Positions 1-4,892 of a DNA stretch of 7,791 bases are shown piece by piece. The DNA comes from Candidatus Moraniibacteriota bacterium. Lineage in GTDB: Bacteria > Patescibacteriota > Minisyncoccia > Moranbacterales > UBA9337. The notes below the pieces were generated by a model. That model was given only the letters and a program-made list of their open reading frames with translations, ran no database searches and was not told the DNA's origin. The stretch's first letter is position 1; every line of letters begins with the position of its first letter. Made by a program: the position numbers and the translations under genes. The stretch spans positions 1 through 7,791 of the forward strand of contig JAGYNK010000043.1 of assembly GCA_018400055.1 (NCBI GenBank). The letters run 5' to 3'.

Positions 1-247
1 AAAACTGGAAATTGAAAATTCATTCTGAACGTTAGTGAAGAATGTAGTTTAGGCTTTTCCCTTTTCGCTCGCCACTACTCAGGGAATCTCTATTGATCTC
101 TTTTCCTCTAGCTACTAAGATGTTTCAGTTCGCTAGGTACGCTTCACCGCCCTATGAATTCAGACAGTGATAACCGCTGCAAAGCAGCAGAATTTTCAAT
201 TCTCAATTCACAATTTTTCAGCCAAAGGCCGACCGGCTTCGAGCTGG

Positions 248-312
248 CAATAAATCATTATCAAAATAATAATTTTAAATTAAATTAATAATTGATACTT
301 GTTTATTTATTG
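248..312 (-). repeat. AU-rich stem-loop inside the 23S insertion
   Basis: Bases 248-255 (caataaat) are an exact inverted match to 305-312 (atttattg). Inside them 259-264 (tatcaa) pairs with 292-297 (ttgata), and the interior is A/T-only with further self-complementarity. In the rRNA precursor this would be a long arm projecting from helix 9, the type of structure RNase III cuts when it removes intervening sequences. Cleavage is inference. Confidence 0.6.
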
Positions 313-337
313 ATTATTGGTCATTGATTATTGATCA
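310..337. repeat. 14-mer tandem repeat in the 23S insertion
   Basis: Two adjacent 14-base units, ttgattattggtca and ttgattattgatca, differ at one position. This is the style of short, low-complexity tandem filler also found between genes in this window, for example the TTGTTRR heptamers at 5107-5148. Confidence 0.75.
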
Positions 338-631
338 TTCCGATGCTTCGCATCGGCTGGGGTTTCCCATTCGGAAATCTCCGGATCAAAGCTTGCTTGG
401 CAGCTCCCCGAAGCTTATCGCAACCTGCTACGTCCTTCATCGCTTGCTTTAGTCAAGGCATTCACCATACGCCTTAAGTAACCTATTTTATCTTTAATAA
501 TAATTAGCAGTTAATAATCACTTAAAAAAATTATTAACTATTACAATTACCTACTTTACCGGCCATACCTTTCAATTTTAATTTGTCTCTTCCGCTGAAA
601 AAATTTTTTTGAAACCTATGATCCGATAATA

Positions 632-655
632 CTTATTTAATTTTCAAAGTTCTTT
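632..655 (-). promoter_or_regulatory. boxA-like element in the 23S leader
   Basis: The minus strand reads AAGAACTTTGAAAATTAAAT about 150 bases before the 23S start. It resembles the TTCTTTGAAAACTA-type boxA found ahead of rRNA genes in Gram-positive bacteria, where Nus factors bind for processive antitermination. Its position, after hairpins and before the 23S gene, fits. The function is inferred by similarity. Confidence 0.55.
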
Positions 656-670
656 TTACGCGGAAACAAC

Positions 671-703
671 TTTACACAGCTTTCTCATTCTCTTCTGTGT
701 AAA
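671..703 (-). other. Leader hairpin, 9 bp perfect stem
   Basis: tttacacag (671-679) is the exact inverse of ctgtgtaaa (695-703), with a 15-base loop. It lies immediately upstream of the boxA-like element in the transcript, the usual place of a boxB-type hairpin in rRNA leaders. No open reading frame overlaps it. Confidence 0.6.
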
Positions 704-722
704 ATTGCCTGCGCGCAATTTT
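701..722. other. Leader hairpin, 8 bp perfect stem
   Basis: aaaattgc (701-708) and gcaatttt (715-722) form a perfect 8-bp stem around a six-base loop. It overlaps the neighbouring hairpin by three bases, so the two cannot both form fully. It is symmetric enough to fold on either strand. The role is unknown; it is part of the 23S leader. Confidence 0.5.
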
Positions 723-753
723 TTAGATCTGCCTCCGCTTAAATCAAGCCAAC

Positions 754-776
754 AAAAAACCGCCTTCTGCAAGCGG
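754..776 (-). terminator. Terminator-like hairpin in the 23S leader
   Basis: In the transcript CCGCTT (776-771), a GCAG loop and AAGGCGG (766-760, one bulged G) are followed directly by six U (759-754). This is a compact intrinsic-terminator shape, 120 bases after the leader promoter and about 270 bases before the 23S gene. Its CCGCTT arm is perfectly complementary to two other AAGCGG segments, at 815-810 and 740-735. It may therefore be a conditional attenuator. It could also be suppressed by rRNA antitermination, or be a pause site. Confidence 0.5.
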
Positions 777-815
777 ATTTTCCCAACCAAATAAAAATTC
801 AGTTGTCACCCGCTT
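771..815 (-). promoter_or_regulatory. Possible antiterminator fold in the 23S leader
   Basis: AAGCGG (815-810) can pair with CCGCTT (776-771), enclosing a 9-pair hairpin (805-784, CAACTGAAT with ATTTGGTTG, two G-U pairs). This fold uses the same CCGCTT needed by the terminator-like hairpin at 754-776, so the two exclude each other. It was found by reading alone; no energy calculation was possible. Confidence 0.4.
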
Positions 816-880
816 TTTGTTATTCTATTATTCTCTTTGGCTATTTTCTTCAAATTTTTTTATTTAAAATAGTAATTACA

Positions 881-908
881 ATAATAGCAAAACTAAAAAA
901 ACTGTCAA
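881..908 (-). promoter_or_regulatory. Promoter of the 23S rRNA transcript
   Basis: The minus strand carries a perfect -35 TTGACA (908-903), a 16-base spacer and -10 TATTAT (886-881). TGC directly before the -10 makes it an extended -10 promoter. Transcription would start near 874, giving a leader of about 390 bases before the 23S gene. It is the strongest promoter upstream of the rRNA and lies about 75 bases beyond the stop of the preceding membrane-protein gene. This supports separate transcription of 23S without 16S. Confidence 0.75.
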
Positions 909-984
909 GCCGTCATTTGACTCTTCCTTTCGCAAAATATACTTTTTTGAAATTATAAGACTGGTTGAATGAAATTATCCTCGC

Positions 985-1680
985 TTAACGATCTTCTTCC
1001 GGAGAAATACTTTTTCTAATTTTCCTCAGGATTAAAGCAGCTTCTTCTCTCCCTCCCAAGCCGAAAGCCAAACCAAAAGCCAAAGATAAAGCAGCCACTA
1101 TGCCCATAAAAATCGTGTTGGCCAGAGACTCCGCCACTCCCAATTGAATTAACGCCGCTAATAATCCGAAAATTATAATAGCCCATTTTGAAATAGCCGC
1201 CAAAAATTCAGCTTTAATCACCCCCGTCGCCTTCACGCTTGAGCAAACAACACTGTGCGTAAAATTCCCCAACAAAAAAGCCACGGACAAAATTATAACC
1301 GCGACTACAATATTGGGAATATACAAAATAATGCTATTCAAAAAATTCGTTATTTGATTAAGCCCTAAAATATCAGCTGAAGCCATCAAGAAAACCAATA
1401 TCAAAAACCATCGCACCAATTCTCCGAAAAATTTTGAAACGCTTAATTTAAATCCGGTCAAATTCATTCTTTCGGCTAAATTCATTTTTTCAACGGCCTT
1501 GTCAATTTTAAAAGCCGCGATAATTTTCTCCGCCATCTTGCCTAAAATTGAAGCAACAAATAATCCAACCAAAAAAACAAGCAGTGCACCGATCAAGGAG
1601 GGAAGAAAATTTACAAAACGTTCCCAAAGATCAAATAAGGCCAGTGATATAGCTTCTCCCCAATTTTGAATTGAATTCAT
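985..1680 (-). CDS. MscS-like membrane protein lacking the soluble channel domain (conserved TM-helix family)
   Basis: This 231-residue protein has five likely membrane helices, at about residues 24-46, 88-106, 114-139, 161-182 and 187-209. Residues 24-46 and 114-139 look like two copies of the conserved TM-helix repeat (Pfam TM_helix type, as in CmpX-like proteins), each opening with a Pro and ending in a glycine-containing helix. The last helix is Gly/Ala-rich (AFGLAFGLGGREEA), closely recalling the pore-lining helix and following turn of MscS channels. The MscS beta and cytoplasmic domains are absent; the chain ends in a short charged tail. The ATG is well supported: AGGGAGGTG lies 9-11 bases upstream, the clearest ribosome-binding site in the window. 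The gene has its own promoter overlapping the end of gyrB. A role in mechanosensing or ion passage is inferred from family resemblance only. Confidence 0.85.
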   Translation of the reverse strand: MNSIQNWGEAISLALFDLWERFVNFLPSLIGALLVFLVGLFVASILGKMAEKIIAAFKIDKAVEKMNLAERMNLTGFKLSVSKFFGELVRWFLILVFLMASADILGLNQITNFLNSIILYIPNIVVAVIILSVAFLLGNFTHSVVCSSVKATGVIKAEFLAAISKWAIIIFGLLAALIQLGVAESLANTIFMGIVAALSLAFGLAFGLGGREEAALILRKIRKSISPEEDR

Positions 1681-1743
1681 ATTATGTCACACCTCCCTTC
1701 TAATCTTTATTTTATATTTTTAAGCCTTTCCGCTTATGTGTAC

Positions 1744-1771
1744 ATTATACTATACGATTGAAAATTATCAA
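1744..1771 (-). promoter_or_regulatory. Promoter for the MscS-like gene
   Basis: On the minus strand TTGATA (1771-1766), a 16-base spacer and a perfect TATAAT (1749-1744) precede the gene by about 65 bases. The -35 box overlaps the gyrB stop codon (TGA, 1770-1768). The downstream gene can therefore be expressed independently of gyrB even though the two lie close together. Confidence 0.7.
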
Positions 1772-3717
1772 ACATCCAAATTTTTAACACTGGCGGCATG
1801 CGTTTGTATAAATCTTCTCCTCGGCTCAACTTCTGAGCCCATTAAAATGTCAAATATTTTATCTGCGGCTTCCGCGTCTTCAATTTCCACTTGCAACATC
1901 AGCCTGTTTTCCGGATTCATCGTCGTTTCCCATAATTGTTCCGGATCCATTTCTCCCAAACCTTTATACCGTTGGATATTTACAACGCCATCGCTTTTTA
2001 TAGAATTTACTATTTCATCTTTTTCCCTCTCCGTATAGGCGTAAAGCACTTTTTTTCTGATAGCAATTCTGTAAAGAGGCGGCTGGGCGATATAGACATA
2101 ACCATTTCTGATCAATTCTTCAAAATACCGATAGAAGAAGGTAAGCAATAACGTCCGAATATGCGATCCGTCTACATCCGCGTCAGCCATAATAATTATC
2201 TTATGGTAACGCAACTTATTAATATCAAAATTTTCCCCGATGCCTGCTCCTAAGGCCACTATGATAGGCCTTAAAGTTTCCGCCTTCACTATCTTGTCCA
2301 GCCGAGTCTTTTCCACATTAATCAATTTTCCCCTTAATGGAAGTATGGCTTGAAATTGTCTGTTTCTGCCCTGCTTGGCGCTTCCTCCGGCGCTGTCCCC
2401 CTCAACGATATAAAGCTCTGACTGAGACGCATCCTTGCTGGAACAATCCGCCAATTTCCCTGGAAGAGTCATACCATCCAAAGCTCCCTTGCGAATTATC
2501 GCGTCCTTAGCCGCTCGTGCCGCCATCCTGGCTCTGGCTGTCAAAAGACACTTTTCAATTATGGCTTTGGCATTGCGGGGATGCTCTTCCAAAAAATCGG
2601 AGATGCCTTCCGAAACAATGCTGGCCACAACGCCTCTTACTTCCCCATTTCCCAACTTGGCTTTAGTTTGACCTTCAAACTGAGGATTACGAAGCTTTAC
2701 GCTAATGACCGAAGTTAATCCTTCTCGCAAATCATCTGAAGTGAAATTCTTTTCTTTTTCCTTAAAAATATTATTTTTTCTGGCATAATCATTAAGCGCC
2801 CGAGTAAGCGCCGATCTAAAACCGGTAACATGCATCCCCCCTTCCATGGTAAAAATATTATTAGCAAACGAAAAAAGATGCTCCTTAAAACCGTCGGTGT
2901 ATTGCAAAGAAGCTTCCACATAAATGTCCTCCGCAGTCTTCTCAATATAAATCGGCATTTCGTTTTTAACTTCTTTTCCTTGGTTTAAAAACTTAACGAA
3001 AGAAATAATTCCCCCGTCAAAATAAAAGCCATGTCTTCTTATTTTATGCTCATCCTGCTTGCTTTCCGCTTCTCTTCGGTCCTCTACATTTATTTTAACT
3101 CCTTTGGTAAGATAAGCCTGTTGCCTTAAATAGTCTAATATTTTTTTCCAACTGAATTTTATTTCCGGAAAAATTTCCGCGTCCGGCTGGAACGTAATCA
3201 CTGTCCCTGTTTTTTTGGTTTTGCCAATATTTTTTACCGCACTGGTTCGTTTCCCCCGTTTATATTCCTGCGACCAAATTTTTCCCTCCCTATAAACTTC
3301 AGCTTTAGTCCAAACGGAAAGGGCGTTAACTACTGAAACTCCCACTCCGTGAAGACCGCCGGATATTTTATAGCCGCTTCCTTCAAATTTTCCTCCGGCG
3401 TGCAACATGGTCATAACCGTTTCCAGCGCCGACTTTTTCGTCTGAGCATGCCGGCTAATCGGAATACCTCTTCCATTGTCACTTACTTCAATCATATTTT
3501 CGGGTAATAGTTTTACGATAACTTCATCACAAAAACCGGCCATAGCTTCATCAATGGAATTATTCACCACTTCCCAAATTAAATGATGCAACCCTTCCAA
3601 GGAAGTTCCTCCAATATACATCCCCGGTCTTTTTCTTACCGGTTCCAAACCTTCCAAGACTTGAATGGACTTGGCTCCGTATTGGCTTTCGGTTTTTACT
3701 TTTTTATTCTTTGGCAT
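1768..3717 (-). CDS. gyrB: DNA gyrase subunit B
   Basis: The 649-residue type IIA topoisomerase ATPase subunit pairs with GyrA to introduce negative supercoils. The GHKL ATPase domain spans about residues 15-230, with the catalytic Glu in WEVVNNSIDEA (E49), the ATP-contact DNGRGIP (from D80) and glycine lid GGLHGVGVSVVNALS (120-134). The transducer domain carries the QTK loop (350-352). The TOPRIM domain has EGDSAGGSA (E439) and DADVDGSHIRT (metal ligands D512 and D514). The C-terminal signature QRYKGLGEMDPEQLWETTM follows. Length fits the short GyrB class without the enterobacterial insertion. The residue next to the Mg-binding Asn is Asn (N52), where E. coli has Asp45. No clear Shine-Dalgarno precedes the ATG; the start is chosen because the N-terminus aligns normally. 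A repeat element occupies the upstream gap. ParE is the main alternative, but no gyrA/parC is visible to decide; gyrase is favoured. Confidence 0.95.
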   Translation of the reverse strand: MPKNKKVKTESQYGAKSIQVLEGLEPVRKRPGMYIGGTSLEGLHHLIWEVVNNSIDEAMAGFCDEVIVKLLPENMIEVSDNGRGIPISRHAQTKKSALETVMTMLHAGGKFEGSGYKISGGLHGVGVSVVNALSVWTKAEVYREGKIWSQEYKRGKRTSAVKNIGKTKKTGTVITFQPDAEIFPEIKFSWKKILDYLRQQAYLTKGVKINVEDRREAESKQDEHKIRRHGFYFDGGIISFVKFLNQGKEVKNEMPIYIEKTAEDIYVEASLQYTDGFKEHLFSFANNIFTMEGGMHVTGFRSALTRALNDYARKNNIFKEKEKNFTSDDLREGLTSVISVKLRNPQFEGQTKAKLGNGEVRGVVASIVSEGISDFLEEHPRNAKAIIEKCLLTARARMAARAAKDAIIRKGALDGMTLPGKLADCSSKDASQSELYIVEGDSAGGSAKQGRNRQFQAILPLRGKLINVEKTRLDKIVKAETLRPIIVALGAGIGENFDINKLRYHKIIIMADADVDGSHIRTLLLTFFYRYFEELIRNGYVYIAQPPLYRIAIRKKVLYAYTEREKDEIVNSIKSDGVVNIQRYKGLGEMDPEQLWETTMNPENRLMLQVEIEDAEAADKIFDILMGSEVEPRRRFIQTHAASVKNLDV

Positions 3718-3730
3718 AAATTTTGAAGTT

Positions 3731-3817
3731 CTTTACGAATTACTAATCCATTACTAATATACGAATGGATTATAAAATTATTAGTATATTCGTACTTGAT
3801 TAGTAATTAGTAAAGAT
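3731..3817. repeat. ATT(A/C)GTA inverted-repeat element, copy A
   Basis: A 36-base left arm (3731-3766) is the inverse of the right arm (from 3780) with five mismatches, around a 13-base loop. Both arms are built of ATTAGTA and ATTCGTA heptamers. The right arm (3780-3817) matches copy B (7495-7532) at 37 of 38 positions. The element starts at the stop codon of the 122-residue membrane protein and ends 13 bases before the gyrB start, so it makes up nearly all of that gap. It can form a long imperfect hairpin in the gyrB leader. Confidence 0.85.
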
Positions 3818-4185
3818 CACTTACTCAAAAAATACAATTCTATAATAAAAATTCCGGCTACCAGTAAAAGACCGTCCCACCAAGTAAGTATTCTAAAGCT
3901 CTGAAAAACCAGAAGCGCGCTGGCCAGAAAAGAAAGCAACACCCCCTGGCGAAAGCTCATTCCCAAATGGGCGGAAATCCACTCTTTCCCCAAAATTTTT
4001 CTCCTTATCCAAGTAAGAAAAAGAATAAAAATTCCCGCTAAAGCCAAGAAGAAGCTCACATAAAAAAGCGCTTGCCCCGCTAGCCCGGTCTCTTCCGGAT
4101 CAATATTGTAAACTACCGCTAGCCAAGTAGCCACAGACAGAAACGCGCTAATCCTTATTCCCCATAAATAGGATCTTAATGTCAT
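3817..4185 (-). CDS. Small four-helix membrane protein, unknown function
   Basis: This 122-residue protein has four likely membrane helices, at about residues 9-27, 36-59, 81-99 and 101-120. A short basic loop (RRKILGKEW, 61-69) and the well-shaped motif FRQGVLLS (78-85) sit between helices two and three. LTWWDGLLLVAG and ELYFLSK close the chain. I recall similar proteins in Candidate Phyla Radiation genomes, but no function is known to me. A good promoter lies about 60 bases upstream (4251-4279). The ATG has no Shine-Dalgarno: it is preceded by an A/T run with the palindrome AAAAAACGGTTTTTT. The gene is followed by the repeat element and gyrB, and may be co-transcribed with gyrB. The reading frame is real judging by hydrophobic periodicity and the lack of competing frames. 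Confidence 0.75.
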   Translation of the reverse strand: MTLRSYLWGIRISAFLSVATWLAVVYNIDPEETGLAGQALFYVSFFLALAGIFILFLTWIRRKILGKEWISAHLGMSFRQGVLLSFLASALLVFQSFRILTWWDGLLLVAGIFIIELYFLSK

Positions 4186-4250
4186 AAAAAAACCGTTTTT
4201 TGTTTTTATTAAAGCTTTTTCAGTTAATCGCTAAACTTCTCTGCCTTACT

Positions 4251-4279
4251 ATTCTATCTTATTCCGGCAATTATTGCAA
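4251..4279 (-). promoter_or_regulatory. Promoter for the 122-residue membrane protein (and perhaps gyrB)
   Basis: TTGCAA (4279-4274), a 17-base spacer and TAGAAT (4256-4251) form a good sigma-70-type promoter on the minus strand. The start point would be near 4244, giving a 5' leader of about 59 bases. No better promoter was seen before gyrB. Confidence 0.65.
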
Positions 4280-4292
4280 GCTACCATCAAGC

Positions 4293-4324
4293 AAAAAAAC
4301 CGCTAAAATAAACGCTTATTTTAG
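4293..4324 (-). terminator. Intrinsic terminator after the AbrB-like gene
   Basis: CTAAAATAA (4324-4316) and TTATTTTAG (4311-4303) pair perfectly around a four-base loop. The transcript then reads CGG and seven U (4299-4293). The stem is A/T-rich, so it is weak, but its place 30 bases after the AbrB-like stop and before the next promoter fits. Confidence 0.55.
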
Positions 4325-4353
4325 ACACTCCAATTCGCCTGAATAAAAAAATC

Positions 4354-4518
4354 CTATCTTTTCTTCCAGTCCCTAATCTCTAACAAGCCCCTGCCTTTAT
4401 CCTTTATGGATAACTTCTGCTTGGCTCTCCATCCGTATTTATCCACTATGCTTTTGGGGATATTTACGGAGTAACTGTAAGAGCTGTTTTTAACCAGCCG
4501 ACGCGTGGTCGTTTCCAT
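4354..4518 (-). CDS. Small AbrB/MazE (SpoVT-type) DNA-binding protein
   Basis: This 54-residue frame starts METTTRRLVK and ends EIRDWKKR. The core reads YSVNIPKSIVDKYGWRAKQK and continues LSIKDKGRGLLEIRDW. That is the beta-strand, I-P-K-x-hydrophobic helix, G-W turn and second strand pair of the swapped-hairpin AbrB/MazE fold, which dimerises and binds palindromic DNA. Length fits a lone DNA-binding domain. No toxin gene follows, so an antitoxin role is not supported. The ATG has only a weak, close AAAGAG upstream. Directly upstream lies a 26-base palindrome next to an extended -10 box, suggesting autoregulation. The gene has its own terminator and stands alone between the tRNA cluster and the membrane protein. 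Family assignment is from pattern memory. Confidence 0.8.
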   Translation of the reverse strand: METTTRRLVKNSSYSYSVNIPKSIVDKYGWRAKQKLSIKDKGRGLLEIRDWKKR

Positions 4519-4539
4519 ACTCTTTATTTTAATTATTTA

Positions 4540-4577
4540 ATAGAGGCATCTATAGATGCCTCTATAGATGCCTCTAT
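4540..4577. promoter_or_regulatory. Palindromic candidate operator of the AbrB-like gene
   Basis: Bases 4540-4565 are a perfect 26-base palindrome with arms ATAGAGGCATCTA. A 12-base unit, tatagatgcctc, is repeated in tandem at 4551-4562 and 4563-4574. Together these give three AGAGGCATCT half-sites, two in one orientation and one in the other. The block lies 22 bases before the start codon of the AbrB-like gene and overlaps its predicted transcription start, where bound dimers would block initiation. Operator function is inference. Confidence 0.6.
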
Positions 4578-4581
4578 AATA
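4576..4581 (-). promoter_or_regulatory. Extended -10 box for the AbrB-like gene
   Basis: The minus strand reads TGCTATTAT, a TGn-extended -10 with TATTAT at 4581-4576. The -35 region falls in the T-tract of the tRNA-Asp terminator and has no consensus. The box abuts the palindromic operator, and initiation would fall inside it, near 4569. Confidence 0.5.
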
Positions 4582-4590
4582 GCATAAGAC

Positions 4591-4624
4591 AAAATAAAAA
4601 AACAGCCCTGAAAAAGCGCTGTTT
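4591..4624 (-). terminator. Intrinsic terminator of the tRNA cluster
   Basis: AAACAGC (4624-4618) pairs with GCTGTTT (4606-4600) around a short loop that can extend the stem with CT-AG. A run of U broken by one A follows (4602-4591). It begins ten bases after the end of tRNA-Asp and would end the fMet-CAU-Asp transcript. Confidence 0.8.
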
Positions 4625-4634
4625 CTATTTGATG

Positions 4635-4708
4635 CGGGGACGGCCGGACTCGAACCGGTGACCTACTGCGTGACAGGCAGTCGCTCTAACCAACTGAGCT
4701 ACGCCCCC
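4635..4708 (-). tRNA. tRNA-Asp (GTC)
   Basis: A 74-base cloverleaf with acceptor GGGGGCG/CGTCCCC (one G-U), a D arm with the AGTTGGTTA loop, anticodon stem ACTGC/GCAGT around CTGTCAC (anticodon GTC), variable loop AGGTC, and T arm CCGG-TTCGAGT-CCGG. Discriminator is G73, as expected for tRNA-Asp. Pair 49-65 is A-C. CCA is not encoded; CAT follows, so the end must be added by a CCA-adding enzyme. It is the last gene of the cluster, ahead of its terminator. A decayed copy of its 5' half lies just upstream. Confidence 0.95.
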
Positions 4709-4745
4709 GTAATTAAAAATATAAAATTAAATCTAATAATAAAAT

Positions 4746-4816
4746 GAACTTAACATGACAAGCAATCAATCTAACCAACTGCCTGCCCCGTCAAATGACT
4801 GGGGAGCTACGCCCCC
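4746..4816 (-). pseudogene. tRNA-Asp pseudogene, split by a palindromic insertion
   Basis: The minus strand starts GGGGGCGTAGCTC exactly like the functional tRNA-Asp, then carries 23 extra bases (4804-4782), then resumes with AGTTGGTTAGA. The anticodon region survives in degraded form: GATTGCTTGTCATG against GACTGCCTGTCACG. The T arm and 3' acceptor strand are missing, replaced by A/T-rich sequence. The insertion falls in the D arm between GCTC and AGTTGG. It cannot fold as a tRNA. Confidence 0.8.
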
Positions 4817-4868
4817 AATTAACTAATAACCTACAACGAATAACTTATAACAAAAATCCTTATTGTTA
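4772..4868. repeat. Intergenic duplication R1 (tRNA 5' fragment plus spacer)
   Basis: This 97-base stretch is repeated as R2 (5015-5112) with only four or five differences. It contains the split tRNA-Asp 5' half and then filler ending in tccttattgtta. The duplicated copies sit at equivalent places, each between a functional tRNA and the next one in the cluster. The shared insertion shows that the insertion came before the duplication. Confidence 0.9.
4782..4804. repeat. 23-base palindromic (REP-like) insertion in the tRNA-Asp pseudogene
   Basis: CCTGCC is followed by CCCGTCAAATGACTGGGG, which folds as CCCC-GTCA, loop AA, TGAC, a bulged T and GGGG. It interrupts sequence otherwise identical to the functional tRNA-Asp. 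The CCTGCCC head is shared with the hairpin at 4980-5014, as in families of short mobile palindromes. An identical copy lies in R2 at 5025-5047. Confidence 0.7.
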
Positions 4869-4887
4869 TTTGGTAGTTGTAAGTTAT
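4826..4887. repeat. Nested hairpin between the CAU tRNA and tRNA-Asp
   Basis: ataacctacaac (4826-4837) pairs with gttgtaagttat (4876-4887) over 12 pairs with one mismatch or G-U. Inside it ataacaa (4847-4853) pairs perfectly with ttgttat (4863-4869). The structure would form in the tRNA precursor directly after the CAU tRNA and could guide processing. That role is inference. Confidence 0.65.
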
Positions 4888-4892
4888 CAAAG

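Larger units (their letters stand above)
191..356 (-). other. Insertion in 23S rRNA next to helix 9
   Basis: In E. coli the GGGGAAACCCAG segment runs straight into helix 9. Here helix 9 (CTGCTGC-TTT-GCAGCGG, 190 to 174) is separated from the matching CCCAG (361-357) by about 166 bases. The insertion opens with a 7-bp hairpin, CCGATGC-GAA-GCATCGG (356-340). It continues with a 14-mer direct repeat (310-337), an AU-rich stem-loop (248-312) and a short GC-rich stretch (221-247). It ends with AATT-rich filler resembling GAATTGAGAATTGAAAATT. No reading frame is apparent, so I do not call a homing-endonuclease intron. It could be an intervening sequence that is cut out with rRNA fragmentation, or a retained expansion segment. 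The sequence cannot decide between these. Confidence 0.85.
1..484 (-). rRNA. rrl: 23S ribosomal RNA, 5' portion (partial)
   Basis: On the minus strand this reads as the start of bacterial 23S rRNA, domain I. Blocks that match the E. coli 23S start include GATGAAGGACGT, TGCGATAAGC, ATTTCCGAATGGG AAACCC, GAACTGAAACATCT and GTAGTGGCGAGCGAA. The 5' end is placed near base 484, where GGTTACTTAAGGCG aligns with the E. coli start GGTTAAGCGACTAAGC; the exact processed end cannot be read. The gene continues beyond base 1. It has a 166-base insertion (191-356) next to helix 9, and filler-like sequence again at bases 1-22, so a second insertion may begin there. Helix 10 is intact: CACTGTC pairs with GGCGGTG around the conserved TGAATTCATA loop. 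No 16S gene precedes it. Identification is very secure; the boundary is good to within about 10 bases. Confidence 0.96.

Noticed and set aside
191..356. Group I intron or homing endonuclease in the 23S gene
   Set aside because: At 166 bases it is too short for an endonuclease gene and I see no group I core elements.
1736..2038. Plus-strand open frame of 100 codons
   Set aside because: It lies almost wholly opposite gyrB, whose C-terminal motifs are intact. The plus-strand product has no family features.
3769..3774. TATAAT in the loop of repeat copy A as a gyrB promoter
   Set aside because: The hexamer is perfect but no -35 lies at a suitable distance (AAGTAC at 17), and copy B lacks it.
4354..4518. 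Antitoxin of a MazEF-type toxin-antitoxin pair
   Set aside because: A terminator and then a membrane-protein gene follow; no toxin-like frame is adjacent.
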